From Apostichopus californicus (lineage: Eukaryota > Echinodermata > Holothuroidea > Aspidochirotida > Stichopodidae), in the NCBI GenBank assembly GCA_020650975.1, contig JAIPMN010006022.1, positions 1 to 24,185 on the forward strand: 24,185 nucleotides of DNA. Direction: 5' to 3'. The notes beneath the pieces were generated by a model. The model made no database searches. It was not told where the DNA came from and was given only the letters and a program-made list of their open reading frames with translations. The position numbers were made by a program, and so were the translations under genes. Within the stretch, counting starts at the first letter, position 1. Each line of letters begins with the position of its first letter. Of this stretch, positions 1 through 7,675 are shown in pieces.

Positions 1-59
1 CAAAAACTTATTTTACCATAGATTGGTTAAAATATTACAGATGTGACTTCATGTGTATC

Positions 60-308
60 TCATCTGTCTTCTTCTTGCCTAGAGGCAAATAAGGCCTCCA
101 CAGAGCGTCTCCATTCATCTCGGTCGGCAGCTGCGTTTCTGGCCTCATTCCAGTATCGCCAACCAGCCCTATCTCTCTCTTTGTCTACTGTCCTGCGCCA
201 TGTTGTTTTGGTCGCCCTCTCTTTATCCTGCCCTCTGGTGCCCAAGTCATGCTGATGTTGCTGTCGTTGTTTTGGTTTTGGCACAATATATGCCCAATGT
301 ATTTCCAT
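60..308 (-). pseudogene. LINE ORF2 C-terminal tail
   Basis: This minus-strand open stretch encodes the conserved end of the LINE polyprotein: a Trp-rich basic segment with TTWRRTV, AGWRYWNEARNAAADRDEW and a final EEDR followed by a stop. The upstream part of the same tail (EIEKRRWKYIGHIL, NNDSNISMTWAPEG) is read in another frame over about 245-350, so a frameshift near 235-250 separates the two. The match to the family's normal C-terminus shows that the 3' coding end of the element is preserved. No function is expected. Confidence 0.8.
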
Positions 309-418
309 CTTCTTTTCTCAATTTCATGCTCAGTGGTCCCATTTTTGCTCTCTTAAGCAGTTCCTTTGTGCTGACCCGTTTTTGCCATCTTATCCCTAGC
401 ACTCTCCTGAGGCATTTG

Positions 419-1591
419 TTATGAAAGATATTGCTTTCTTTTCATCCCCTTATTCATTTTCCAGGTCTCGCATCCATATAGTAGGACAGGTATTGCCAGT
501 GTTTTGTATAGCCTTAGTTTTGTTCTTCTACAGATGCTTTTGGAGACCCAAATCTTTTGTAGACCTATAAGTGCACCCCTGGCTTTCCCAATTCTGTTGG
601 CAATATCTCCCATTCCGCCACCATGTTTTGTCATCGTCGCACGCAAGTATACCAATCTGTCCTTGCTTGGTTGGAGACATGTGGCAATGTCATCTGCAAC
701 ATTAATGTCATCCATATTTTTAGTGAATTTCTATCTGATTCCCTTTTCACAGTTCAAAGTTGCCTTTCTCATCGCTCAGTCCAGCACTGTAAGGAATAAG
801 AAGCCTGACATACTACACCCTTGTGTGACTCCAGTCTTCATGTGAAACTATTCTGATTTCTCACCATTGTCCACTACTGCACATTAGAAGTCCTCATAAA
901 AGGCTTTCAACATTTTAACAATCTTTGCTGGTATTCCATATTTTCTCAAAATTATCCAGAGGCTCTCGCGGTGTATAGAGTCGAAAGCCTTTGGAAAGCC
1001 AATGAAGTTTAGATACAGTGTTGCCTGCCATTCGTTAGATTGCTCAATAATATTCCGGAGGTTAAAAATATGTTCAGTTGTCCCTCTGCCTTTTCTAAAT
1101 CCTACTTGTTCCTTTCTCAGTTTGTGGTCAATACCGTTCCTAATTCTATCTATCACAATTGTACTAAGAATTTTACTTGTGGCAGACAGCAATGTTATTC
1201 CACTCCAATTTTTGCACTCTTTCAGGTTTCCTTTCTTTGGTAATTTAATGATGAGCCGTCTTTTCCAGTTTGTTGGGATTTTCTCGGCTCTCCAAATCTT
1301 TTCAAGAAGTTGTTTGATTTTAATTGCAGTAAACTCTTTATCTGCTTTTAAAAGTTCGGCTGTGAGCATTTGTACACCCGGGGCTTTGCCATATTTTAGG
1401 TGCTGTAATGCATTATGTATTTCATATAGGCTTGGTTCCTCAATACCAATTTCCTCTATTGGATAATTGTCCTCGTCGTCTACAGTTAGTGGATTCATTG
1501 GTTCCGGTCTATTTAAAATATCAGTGAAGTACTCTGGCCATCCTTCCATTACTTCGTCCATACTGCTGACTAGGTGTCGTTCTTTATTCAT
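419..1591 (-). pseudogene. LINE reverse transcriptase plus C-terminal domain, dead
   Basis: One minus-strand frame runs from 1591 to 419, interrupted by four stops at 884-886, 848-850, 776-778 and 731-733. Counting from the Met at 1591, residues 68-72 (GKAPG), 115-135 (IKLPKKGN, NWSGITLLS), 159-170 (RKEQVGFRKGRG) and 195-206 (NFIGFPKAFDSI) are RT fingers and palm motifs. In motif A the catalytic Asp is Gly198 (GGC). Motif C is present as VADD at about 690-705, instead of the usual FADD. Three of the four stops fall where the family has Trp (SE-W-F, LD-W-AMRK, IR-W-KF). After VADDIA, about 60 residues normally found before the RLVYLRA segment are absent, an in-frame deletion. The C-terminal part keeps GKARGALIGLQKIW and PVLLYGCETWKM. 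Confidence 0.9.
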
Positions 1592-1756
1592 AATGGAAAC
1601 ACACTCTCTTGGCTTTTCATTACAAAGGGTCTTTGTAAGTCTGTATGATGCTTGAATATTCTGACTGGCTGCAGCGGTTTCAGCTTCTTTTGCAATACTT
1701 TCGACCCAATGCCTCTTTTTCGGCTCTAATAAACCTCTTCACTTCTCTGTCTTTCT

Positions 1757-1879
1757 AAAAATTCTCGGTAATAGATCAGAGAGAATAAAGAAAAGTTTAA
1801 AAGACGACTATAAAGAGAAACTTTATAGTCGTCTTTTAAACTTTTCTTTATTCTCTCTGATCTATTACCGAGATTTTTT
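1757..1879. repeat. 53-bp perfect foldback inverted repeat inside the LINE
   Basis: Positions 1763-1815 are the exact reverse complement of 1821-1873, with a 5-nt spacer (AGAAA, 1816-1820). Allowing one mismatch, the pairing extends to 1757-1879. On the minus strand the 1821-1873 arm is the original linker-coding sequence (LGNRSERIKKSLKDDYK in one frame). The other arm plus spacer, 1757-1820, is an extra 64 bp in inverted orientation. Removing it rejoins TATAAAG to AGAAAGACAGAG, which reads YKEKDREVK, the expected linker. The repeat is therefore a later inverted duplication, not a transposon terminus. Confidence 0.95.
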
Positions 1880-2158
1880 TCTATTTAAATCAGTTCTTTG
1901 TGCAATCAATTCCCATGTCTCTTCACGTATCCATGGTTTCTTCCTCTTCCTCTTTTTGCCTAGAACCTTCTCAGCTGCCTCCGTGTACACTCTATTTATT
2001 CGTTTGCACGATTTCTCAATTGTGTCCAGATCATTTTTAATATTTTCGCACCCTTCTACTTCATTTTCCAGTACCTGGTACATTTTTCTCACGATTTTCA
2101 TGAATTTTGCCCTCACTGCATGATTTCGCACTCTGTCGGTATCATATCTAGCACACAC
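1865..2158 (-). pseudogene. LINE linker between endonuclease and RT
   Basis: The minus-strand stretch encodes a basic, charged segment with YTEAAEKVLGKKRKRKKPWI followed by REETWELIAQRTDLNRK. A KKPWIxxETWxLIxxRxxLxRK phrase is typical of the region between endonuclease and RT in these LINEs. The frame ends shortly after DLNRK because a run of A residues (seen as T's at 1874-1880 on the plus strand) shifts it by one base, just before the foldback. Between here and the RT start, residues such as HWVESIAKEAE and QASYRLTKTLCNEKP can be read at about 1600-1720 in a shifted frame, so the region is continuous but frameshifted. Confidence 0.8.
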
Positions 2159-2161
2159 GTG

Positions 2162-2377
2162 TTATGCTCTCTTCACTACCTTCTTTAGCTTTAACTTAAT
2201 TGTGGTACACAGTAGGTAGTGTTCGCCTCCAACATCAGCTGACCTCAATACTCTAGTGTCTATATCTGAGCTTCTAAATCTCCTGTTAATCAACACATGG
2301 TCAATGTCACGTAAGTGGATGCAAAATTCCTGGTGTTGATATGCTTCACTGTGTGCATTGGAGCACCTGTGTCGCAT
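2162..2377 (-). pseudogene. LINE endonuclease C-terminal fragment
   Basis: The minus-strand frame contains IDHVLINRRFRSSDIDTRVL followed by RSADVGGEHYLL and TTIKLKLKK. This is the end of an APE-type endonuclease: the QIDH strand, then the region that normally ends in SDH(H/N)L. Here the SDH triad is GEH, so the catalytic Asp is changed to Glu. The sequence before IDHVL (YQHQEFCIHLRD) looks like a shortened form of the usual FxHKxIHKxTW...NQ segment. Nothing recognisable precedes it, which marks the truncation point. Confidence 0.75.
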
Positions 2378-2480
2378 ATAAAGAGTAACTAAATTCCGGG
2401 TTTCTCGGGTCCTTATTGTTGGTATGTTTCACCGAGATATATCGGAATACCTGGGCTTACAAATTGTAAGAGCCGTTACG

Positions 2481-2621
2481 TCATATTAGATTCGTGTTTT
2501 TTTTTGCAAAGTTGATGTTAAGATGGGGTACAGGAAAGTTAGTCAGTTGCATTCCATCTGGTAACGATATCACGTCGGGCAGAGAGGAAGTTTCTCCGTT
2601 ATTGAGAACGGGAGTTAGCAT
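2481..2621 (-). other. Short open frame of unknown origin (46 codons)
   Basis: An ATG at 2621 on the minus strand opens 46 codons to a TGA at 2481-2483. It contains LNNGETSSLPDVISLPDGMQ followed by LTNFPVPHLN. The composition looks protein-like, but I cannot assign it to a family. It lies between the LINE and the Gypsy integrase relic and may be part of another decayed element. It could equally be chance. Confidence 0.15.
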
Positions 2622-2940
2622 ATTCATAAAAAGGCAATGAGGTCTTAAATTGTGTTAGTATAATATTGTCACTGAGGACAATTTTGCGTATACTTGTTAT
2701 TGAGAACAAGCCGCTACAATACCGTATATTCTCGACGCACGTGCTTTATTCGTTTAGTGTGACAAGCGGAGTTTGCTGTATAGTAAACCAGATTACGGGC
2801 AGGCGACCCCCAATAATCTGTGAGTATTCTAAGTATTAATGTAAAACTGGTATATTCTAGGACCACATTGAATGAGGGAGTATCATCTTTTCGTAAATTT
2901 ATATGTAAGTAAACTGTATGATCCAAAGTGCTTGAATTGA

Positions 2941-3075
2941 AACGAAATTCTTAAAAGTGGTCGAATAACTATGCCATTAATAGACACTCCTTTCAAGAGA
3001 GTCGCGGTAGATTTAGTAGGTCCGTTGCAACCTTTAACCGATAAAGGTAACAGGTATATAATAAATGCTCCATGA
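2941..3075 (+). pseudogene. Ty3/Gypsy-type integrase fragment
   Basis: The plus strand reads KSGRIT-MPLIDTPFKRVAVDLVGP followed by LTDKGNRYII and then a TGA at 3073-3075. The phrase PLIDTPFxRVAVDLVGP is the start of the integrase catalytic core in Ty3/Gypsy LTR retrotransposons; the Asp of VDLVG is the first residue of the D,D-35-E triad. The following strand (GNRYI) fits, but the expected VDYATRYPEA segment is lost to frameshift and decay. An in-frame stop (2938-2940) precedes the fragment. Upstream CMIQSA at about 2910 could be the remains of the zinc-binding CxxC region. No LTRs are visible, so this is a short inactive relic. Confidence 0.8.
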
Positions 3076-3389
3076 AGGTTGTGAACCATCTCCGCACATG
3101 AAAACTTCCCGTACATAATGCACGTGCAGATAGCGAACCATTTTACACAGTTAAATCGTATTGAGATCGGTCATTGATAAAAAATCTTGCTAGGCGACAG
3201 TTAATTTTCGTAAACCACTCTTAGCCATTTCAGCAACGTAATTATCATCCAAACCTGAAGTTTTTATTTGGCACTGAATGTCGACAATTGCAAAATACGA
3301 CTGAAAACTTCAATAATTAAAGCAAACATATAATACTGATGATTCAGTGATATCGTTCGTTCCAATAGCAATGCTGTATGTACAAAAAA

Positions 3390-3700
3390 TACAAATGACC
3401 TTCGACCTTCACAAAAAAACAATATGCTTCTTGAACTTAAAGGGTCACAACTACATCCTAAATATGAGATTGTTCCAAGCTTCCCTTTTTGAGATATCAT
3501 GTTTACAAGGTTTTCACAATTTGATCACTAGTGATCCCAAATGACCTTTGACCGCCATAGAAACGATAGGCTTCTTGACCTTATCGTGTCACAACTACAT
3601 TCTAAATATGAGATTGTTCCAAGCTTCCTTTCTTGAGATATCGTGTTTTCAAGCAAGGCATCACACACACACATATACACACTCATCCGTTTGAATGACT
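3390..3700 (-). repeat. Dispersed ~145-bp repeat, two tandem monomers, CA-rich end
   Basis: Two diverged tandem monomers (from about 3396 and 3542, period about 146 bp) share AAATATGAGATTGTTCCAAG, CTTCTTGA, GAGATATC and TGACCTTTGACC-like segments. The block ends in a CA-rich stretch (3662-3685). The reverse complement aligns with the repeat at 4110-4570. No coding capacity or terminal repeats are seen, so I treat it as a SINE- or MITE-like dispersed repeat without naming a family. Confidence 0.8.
3542..3553 (-). promoter_or_regulatory. DR1-type nuclear receptor motif in repeat
   Basis: TGACCTTTGACC is the reverse complement of GGTCAAAGGTCA, two receptor half-sites spaced by one base (DR1). 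This spacing is bound by HNF4, COUP-TF and RXR-type receptors. It lies in a dispersed repeat and is preceded by TGATCC at four-base spacing. Whether it is bound is unknown. Confidence 0.4.
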
Positions 3701-4109
3701 ACAAAGGTTTATACGATTTCATTGAAACCAAAATTGGCCTTGAAAATAACCTATGCAGTAAATGCAAGTTTACATAGCACCCTCTATTCAAGATACTTCT
3801 TGATCAGTCTGTAAAAATAGATGTATAGTGCCCTCTAATCACAAATGGACATCTAAATGGTAACAAAATCCCTAAGGTGACCTGGTATTAGGTGAATTGT
3901 TTGATTCTAAAGTCAATCAACTTTTAATATCAAAAGTGCTATGAAGGTTTTTTTTTTTTTGATACACAGATGTTGTATGTCTGGTTGGCTAGCAGGTATC
4001 TTGTTAAGTCAACTTTCATAGCAGAAGTTCTGTTTGACCAGTGTACATAAAGGAAATGGAAATTTTGGTTACTTGCCGTAGGCAGGCAAATTACCTATGC
4101 AGTCAAGTT
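3701..4109. other. Non-coding spacer between inverted repeat copies
   Basis: I see no gene here. The stretch contains a 12-base T run near 3950 and short similar phrases (ACCTATGCAGT at about 3749 and 4093) but no clear element ends. It separates two oppositely oriented copies of the ~145-bp repeat family. Confidence 0.5.
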
Positions 4110-4570
4110 GGATTGTGTATGTGTATGGGTGTGAGTGTGTATGTGATGCCCTAGTTTGGAAACATGATATATCAAATGGGTAACCTTTGCATTTCTCATA
4201 TAGCATGTGGTTTCTGCATAATTAGTACAAGAACCCTATTGTTTTGGGTGGAGGTCAAAGGTCATTTGGGGTCAGCAGAGTGCAAAATGTGAAAATCTCC
4301 AGGACCTGGACATCAATGGAGCTCATGTATGCATGGTACATTAGCCTTATATAGTGTAAAGTTTTTACACAATTGGTGTAGGTCAGAGTTTTCACATAAG
4401 GTCACCAGGAGTCAATACTTAAAGTCCTTGTTAACATGATATCTCCAGATGGGAAACTTAATTAGCTCTCATATTTTTGCATGTAGCTTCCTTATAATAA
4501 GTACAAGTACCCTATTGTTTTGGGTGGAGGTCAGAGGTGATTTAAGGTCAGCAGTTGCCAAAATGTGAAA
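4110..4570 (+). repeat. Dispersed ~140-bp repeat, about three monomers, opposite orientation
   Basis: The block begins with a GT-rich stretch (4114-4144) and GATGCC, then repeats ATGATAT, CTCATAT, AGTACAAG, CCTATTGTTTTGGGTGG and AGGTCAAAGGTCA-like blocks. The best-conserved pair, 4224-4268 and 4500-4544, is 276 bp apart, about two monomer lengths, with a more diverged monomer between. It matches the reverse complement of 3390-3700, including the GT-rich end followed by GATGCC. Confidence 0.8.
4252..4274 (+). promoter_or_regulatory. DR1 + DR4 nuclear receptor half-site array
   Basis: AGGTCA-A-AGGTCA-TTTG-GGGTCA gives a consensus DR1 followed by a third half-site at four-base spacing (DR4). 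DR1 suits HNF4/RXR/COUP-TF receptors, DR4 suits thyroid- or LXR-type heterodimers. It is repeat-borne and function is not shown. The equivalent in the next conserved monomer (4528-4540) is one base off consensus. Confidence 0.45.
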
Positions 4571-5281
4571 ACAATACTTATCTCTCAAAAACTAAAATGT
4601 GGTCATGGTTATATGCATGGAAGATTACACTTATGATGAAAACATATGTGAAGGACACAGTGCATAGTAAATCACATGCATATGAAATCTAGACTTAATT
4701 GTACTTGCAAACATCTACTTTCAGTAGTATTTCAAACAACACTTTCAGTAGTATTTCCCTCTTCGCCAGACCATAACACCGTGCATAACAGCTGCTAATT
4801 TCAGCTAACCAAGAGGTCAAAGATTATCTGCAAAGTACCATTTAAAGATGTTCCTTCTGACCATTATATACAGGCAGTGAGCTGAAGTCACTTTATCAAT
4901 TTTCACCACTTGACCTTATCAACAGGTCAACCATCATGTGATCATCTATAGATGTAGAGACAGAAATTGTCACAATATTTTCTTACTGGTAAAATAGGAT
5001 TTCCATTCTGTTGGCAGACTTCATGTGTTAGCCAATGCTGACAAATTTGACAAAACTGCTAAAAATCTCTTGCTGGTAAACTGGTTCCTTAGAGCAATTG
5101 GGTCACTGATAATGATCTTGTTGACAGTTTTGTGTTTATAATTTTTCTCCTAAAGAAGATTTAGAAGAATTTTGAAGTATTAATTCCAAGTAGCAGTTCC
5201 TTGTTATAACACTCTGCAAGACATATATAAGTAGAGGATATCATAGTAAGTTAACTATTTGAATATATCTATCAAGGCAAG
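4571..5281. other. Non-coding stretch
   Basis: No gene or recognisable element is seen. The only structure is a short direct repeat at 4717-4756 and scattered receptor-like half-sites such as TTGACCTTATCAACAGGTCAA near 4911. Confidence 0.5.
4717..4756. repeat. Short direct repeat, 16 bp twice
   Basis: ACTTTCAGTAGTATTT occurs at 4717-4732 and again at 4741-4756, a 24-bp period. It looks like a small local duplication. Confidence 0.8.
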
Positions 5282-5644
5282 TAACCAAGTAGCCTACAAC
5301 ACTATAGATAGCCATTGTAGCATACAACACTATATATAGCCATTGTAGCATACAACACTATAGATAGCCATTGTAGCATACAACACTATAGATAGCAATT
5401 ATAGCATACAACACTATATGTAGCCATTGTAGCATACAACACTTTAGATAGCCATTGTAGCCTACAACACTATAGGTAGCCATTGTAGCATACAACACTA
5501 TAGTAGCCATTGTAGCATGCAACACTATAGATAGCCATTGTTGCATTCAATACTATAGATAGCCATTGTAGCATACAACATTATAGATAGCCATTGTAGT
5601 ATACAACACTATGGTTCGCAGTTGTCCCATCCAACACTATATAT
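5282..5644. repeat. 28-bp minisatellite, first block (~13 units)
   Basis: The 28-bp unit begins AGCCATTGTAGCATACAACA and ends CTATAGAT. Unit starts at 5310, 5338 and 5366 show the exact 28-bp period. About thirteen units are present, mostly with one to four changes each; the last units are the most diverged (CGCAGTTGTCCCATCC). Because 28 is not a multiple of three, the open frames across it are artefacts. Confidence 0.95.
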
Positions 5645-5727
5645 GTATATTAGATCCTCCTGCAAGCAGGAACTCGCGAAGAAGCCTCATTGGCTTATCA
5701 AAGCCGCAAGCTAACCGAAGTCAGTCT
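5645..5727. other. Unrelated insert interrupting the minisatellite
   Basis: About 83 bp without the 28-bp unit separates the two minisatellite blocks. It is more GC-rich than its surroundings and includes the small palindrome TCCTGCAAGCAGGA near 5657 and GAACTCGCGAAGAAGCC. It may be a fragment of a short inserted element, but I see no clear target-site duplication. Confidence 0.5.
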
Positions 5728-5920
5728 TATAGATAGCCACTATAGATACTATAGGCCACTATAGATAGCCATTGTGGCATACGATACTATATAAAGCCAT
5801 TGTAGCATACAACACTATAGATAGCCATTGTGGCATACAACACTATGGATAGCCATTGTGGCATACAACACTATAGATAGCAGTTGTCACATCCACACTA
5901 TAGATGGCAGTTGTAGGCAT
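5728..5920. repeat. 28-bp minisatellite, second block (~5-6 units)
   Basis: The same 28-bp unit resumes after the insert. The first part is scrambled (ACTATAGATACTATAGGCCACTATAGAT), then regular units follow to about 5885, with GTGGCAT instead of GTAGCAT in several. The final units decay into AGCAGTTGTCACATCC and TGGCAGTTGTAGGCAT. Confidence 0.9.
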
Positions 5921-6074
5921 GATCTCAATATTAGAAATGAAGCATTTGAATGTCTCCCTCTATTTTTGTCTCATGTTCTACAAAGATCAATCCTGCAAAG
6001 GAATCCAACCAACACTCTGCTTGTGATGGTAAATGTTACAAGTCTGAACAGGGAAATGTCATAGTAGCCTGTCC

Positions 6075-6185
6075 CTGGTCTGACCCCATTAAGGCAATTA
6101 AGATCGTAGTGTGGACGCTCATGTACTCAGGATTAGACCCTGCAATCTGGATCTCCATTTCGGGGAGGATCCTGACCCCTCAATG
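6075..6185 (+). repeat. Dispersed repeat, copy 1
   Basis: This stretch shares TCTGACCCC, GATCGTAGTGTGGA, ATTAGACCCTGCAATC-like and GGAGGATCCTGACCCC blocks in the same order with the reverse complement of 11733-11845. The surrounding open frame (5950-6282, 110 codons) has no recognisable domain, so I do not call it a gene. Confidence 0.75.
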
Positions 6186-7477
6186 TTTTCAATTTTGTAG
6201 TAAAGATGCTTGGGGGATCAATCGACCCGAGATCTCTGATTTCTTGACCTCATCACTTCTGCATAAACTGGCACAGAATTAATATACGAACAAACAAAAC
6301 AAAGCCCTCGCTATGAATTGTAAACAAACATGGTGACCGTTCTGGGATTGTGTAATGCTCTTTCATTGATCCACCTTTTGGGGTAGGTTTAAGCGTTATT
6401 CATACCTTTCTCAGTAAGAAATGTTGCACATTTTTTCATTCACTATTTTGCATTCAGCAACTTATCAAAATGAATTTCCAACACTAAGCAGAAAGCAACC
6501 TCACAATACAAGTGAAGGAATAGAATAGCTTGAGACTTTAAGTAGTCTTTGCTATGGCCTTTTGCACATCTTCAACACAATAAAATGTGGCATTAGCCTA
6601 ATTGTGTTTCAAATAATGGAAAAAATCAGGCAATTTGATTTATCTATTTGATTATAATGTCACTTGAAAACAGTATCTGTGGGAAGGATGTCTTTAAATC
6701 ACTTGGAATCATTGGTCACATCTTTCTTTGGTGAAGGAAATCTTGGAAGATGTCCCACTTTGATCCATAGTGACCTTATTTTGAGTATTAACATTTGGTT
6801 GATTTGGTAAAATGATAGCCACCAGACTTAGATAGCCATGCAGTTAATTTCATTTCATGTCATGCAGCATTCCCAGTAGTCTTAGCAGTTTTAACTTGAG
6901 ATGAAGAGGAGAAGTTAACATCTTCTGATACAGTACATCTTACTCTGAACTAATTGTTACATTGCACTTTCTGTCACCTTTCAACTGTTGAGGGCCTTGA
7001 TGATAGTTACCACTACAAACCGAAACTTACAAACAACCATGTAGGGGTTTTTATCTCCCTGATTCCTGCAAACATAGTCCATTCTGCTTGTAGTTTAAAC
7101 ATCACATAAGGTGTTTGTGCCTTGCAATGTTGCTACGCAACCTTTATTTTCAAAATGTGTCACTTTTTAGAATATTTGACCCAACTGTGTATTGCAAGTG
7201 AATTATATTTGCTCAGTTCCACCAATTGACAGCTCTTCCAGAGTAACTTGTCTAGTCATTAAATTATGTACACATCTTGCTTATCAAATGGTATTAGCTC
7301 TCTAATAATAGAGGTAAACAGTCCAGAAATTTGATATGGAAAACATATGGAAAGATGTAGTGAGTACTTTCAACAGTGTAGCTGAAAACCTTCCTTTTTA
7401 GACAGCATGTTACTGCAATATTTAAACTGTGTATTAAATTCTTTTCATGTGCAATACTCCAACAAACTCAAACGTGC
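6186..7477. other. Non-coding stretch
   Basis: No exon, RNA gene or element ends are recognised. It is AT-rich with frequent stops in all frames. Confidence 0.5.
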
Positions 7478-7592
7478 ATGCTTTTTATTTTTCATACTCA
7501 TTTATATTGTATTTTATTTTGCAATTTTACTACATATTTTTTGTATATTTTTTTTTTTTTTTTAATTTTTTTTAAATTTTTTTTTTTTTATT
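7478..7592. repeat. T-rich low-complexity tract
   Basis: The sequence is dominated by T runs, including about 14 and 13 consecutive T's between 7549 and 7590. A 62-codon open frame across it is only Phe/Leu/Ile low complexity. It directly precedes a retroposon-like tail. Confidence 0.85.
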
Positions 7593-7675
7593 TGCTGTTA
7601 CATAGCGTTTTAGAGCACTTTTGTGGATTTTACGCTTTACAAAATAAATTATTATTATTATTTTAAATTATTATC
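7593..7675 (+). mobile_element. 3' end of a SINE or LINE with (ATT)n tail
   Basis: CATAGCGTTTTAGAGCAC, ACGCTTTACAAAATAAATT and then ATTATTATTATT resemble the widespread retroposon tail form in which a GCGCTTTA-TAAATAAATT end is followed by an ATT microsatellite. Only the 3' end is recognisable and no pol sequence precedes it. Class (SINE or LINE) is undecided. Confidence 0.5.

Larger units (their letters stand above)
1..2377 (-). mobile_element. Decayed RTE/BovB-like non-LTR retrotransposon (LINE), 5'-truncated
   Basis: Read on the minus strand, the segment gives in order the end of an apurinic-type endonuclease (IDHVLINRRFRSS), a basic linker, a reverse transcriptase (GFRKGRG, KAFDSIHRESLW, VADD) and a C-terminal tail (RRWKYIGHIL, MTWAPEG, EEDR then stop). 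This order and these phrases match the RTE/BovB-like LINEs common in invertebrate genomes; the exact clade is not settled from sequence alone. The N-terminal half of the endonuclease is missing, so the copy is 5'-truncated near 2377. The coding end is reached at 60, and the 3' untranslated end lies at or beyond the left edge. Frameshifts, stops, an inverted duplication and an internal deletion show it is inactive. Confidence 0.9.

Noticed and set aside
1002..1466. 154-codon plus-strand open frame
   Set aside because: It is the antisense of the LINE reverse transcriptase, which explains the sequence better.
5358..5546. 62-codon open frame on the minus strand with repeated tryptophan/tyrosine phrases
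   Set aside because: It is produced by the 28-bp minisatellite, which cycles through all frames.
5950..6282. 110-codon plus-strand open frame
   Set aside because: It overlaps a dispersed repeat whose second copy reads a different protein, has no domain or clear splice signals, and fits chance.
7334..7366. Candidate upstream exon before the strong donor GTGAGTAC near 7359
   Set aside because: In the phase required by the exon at 8872 it contains TGA.
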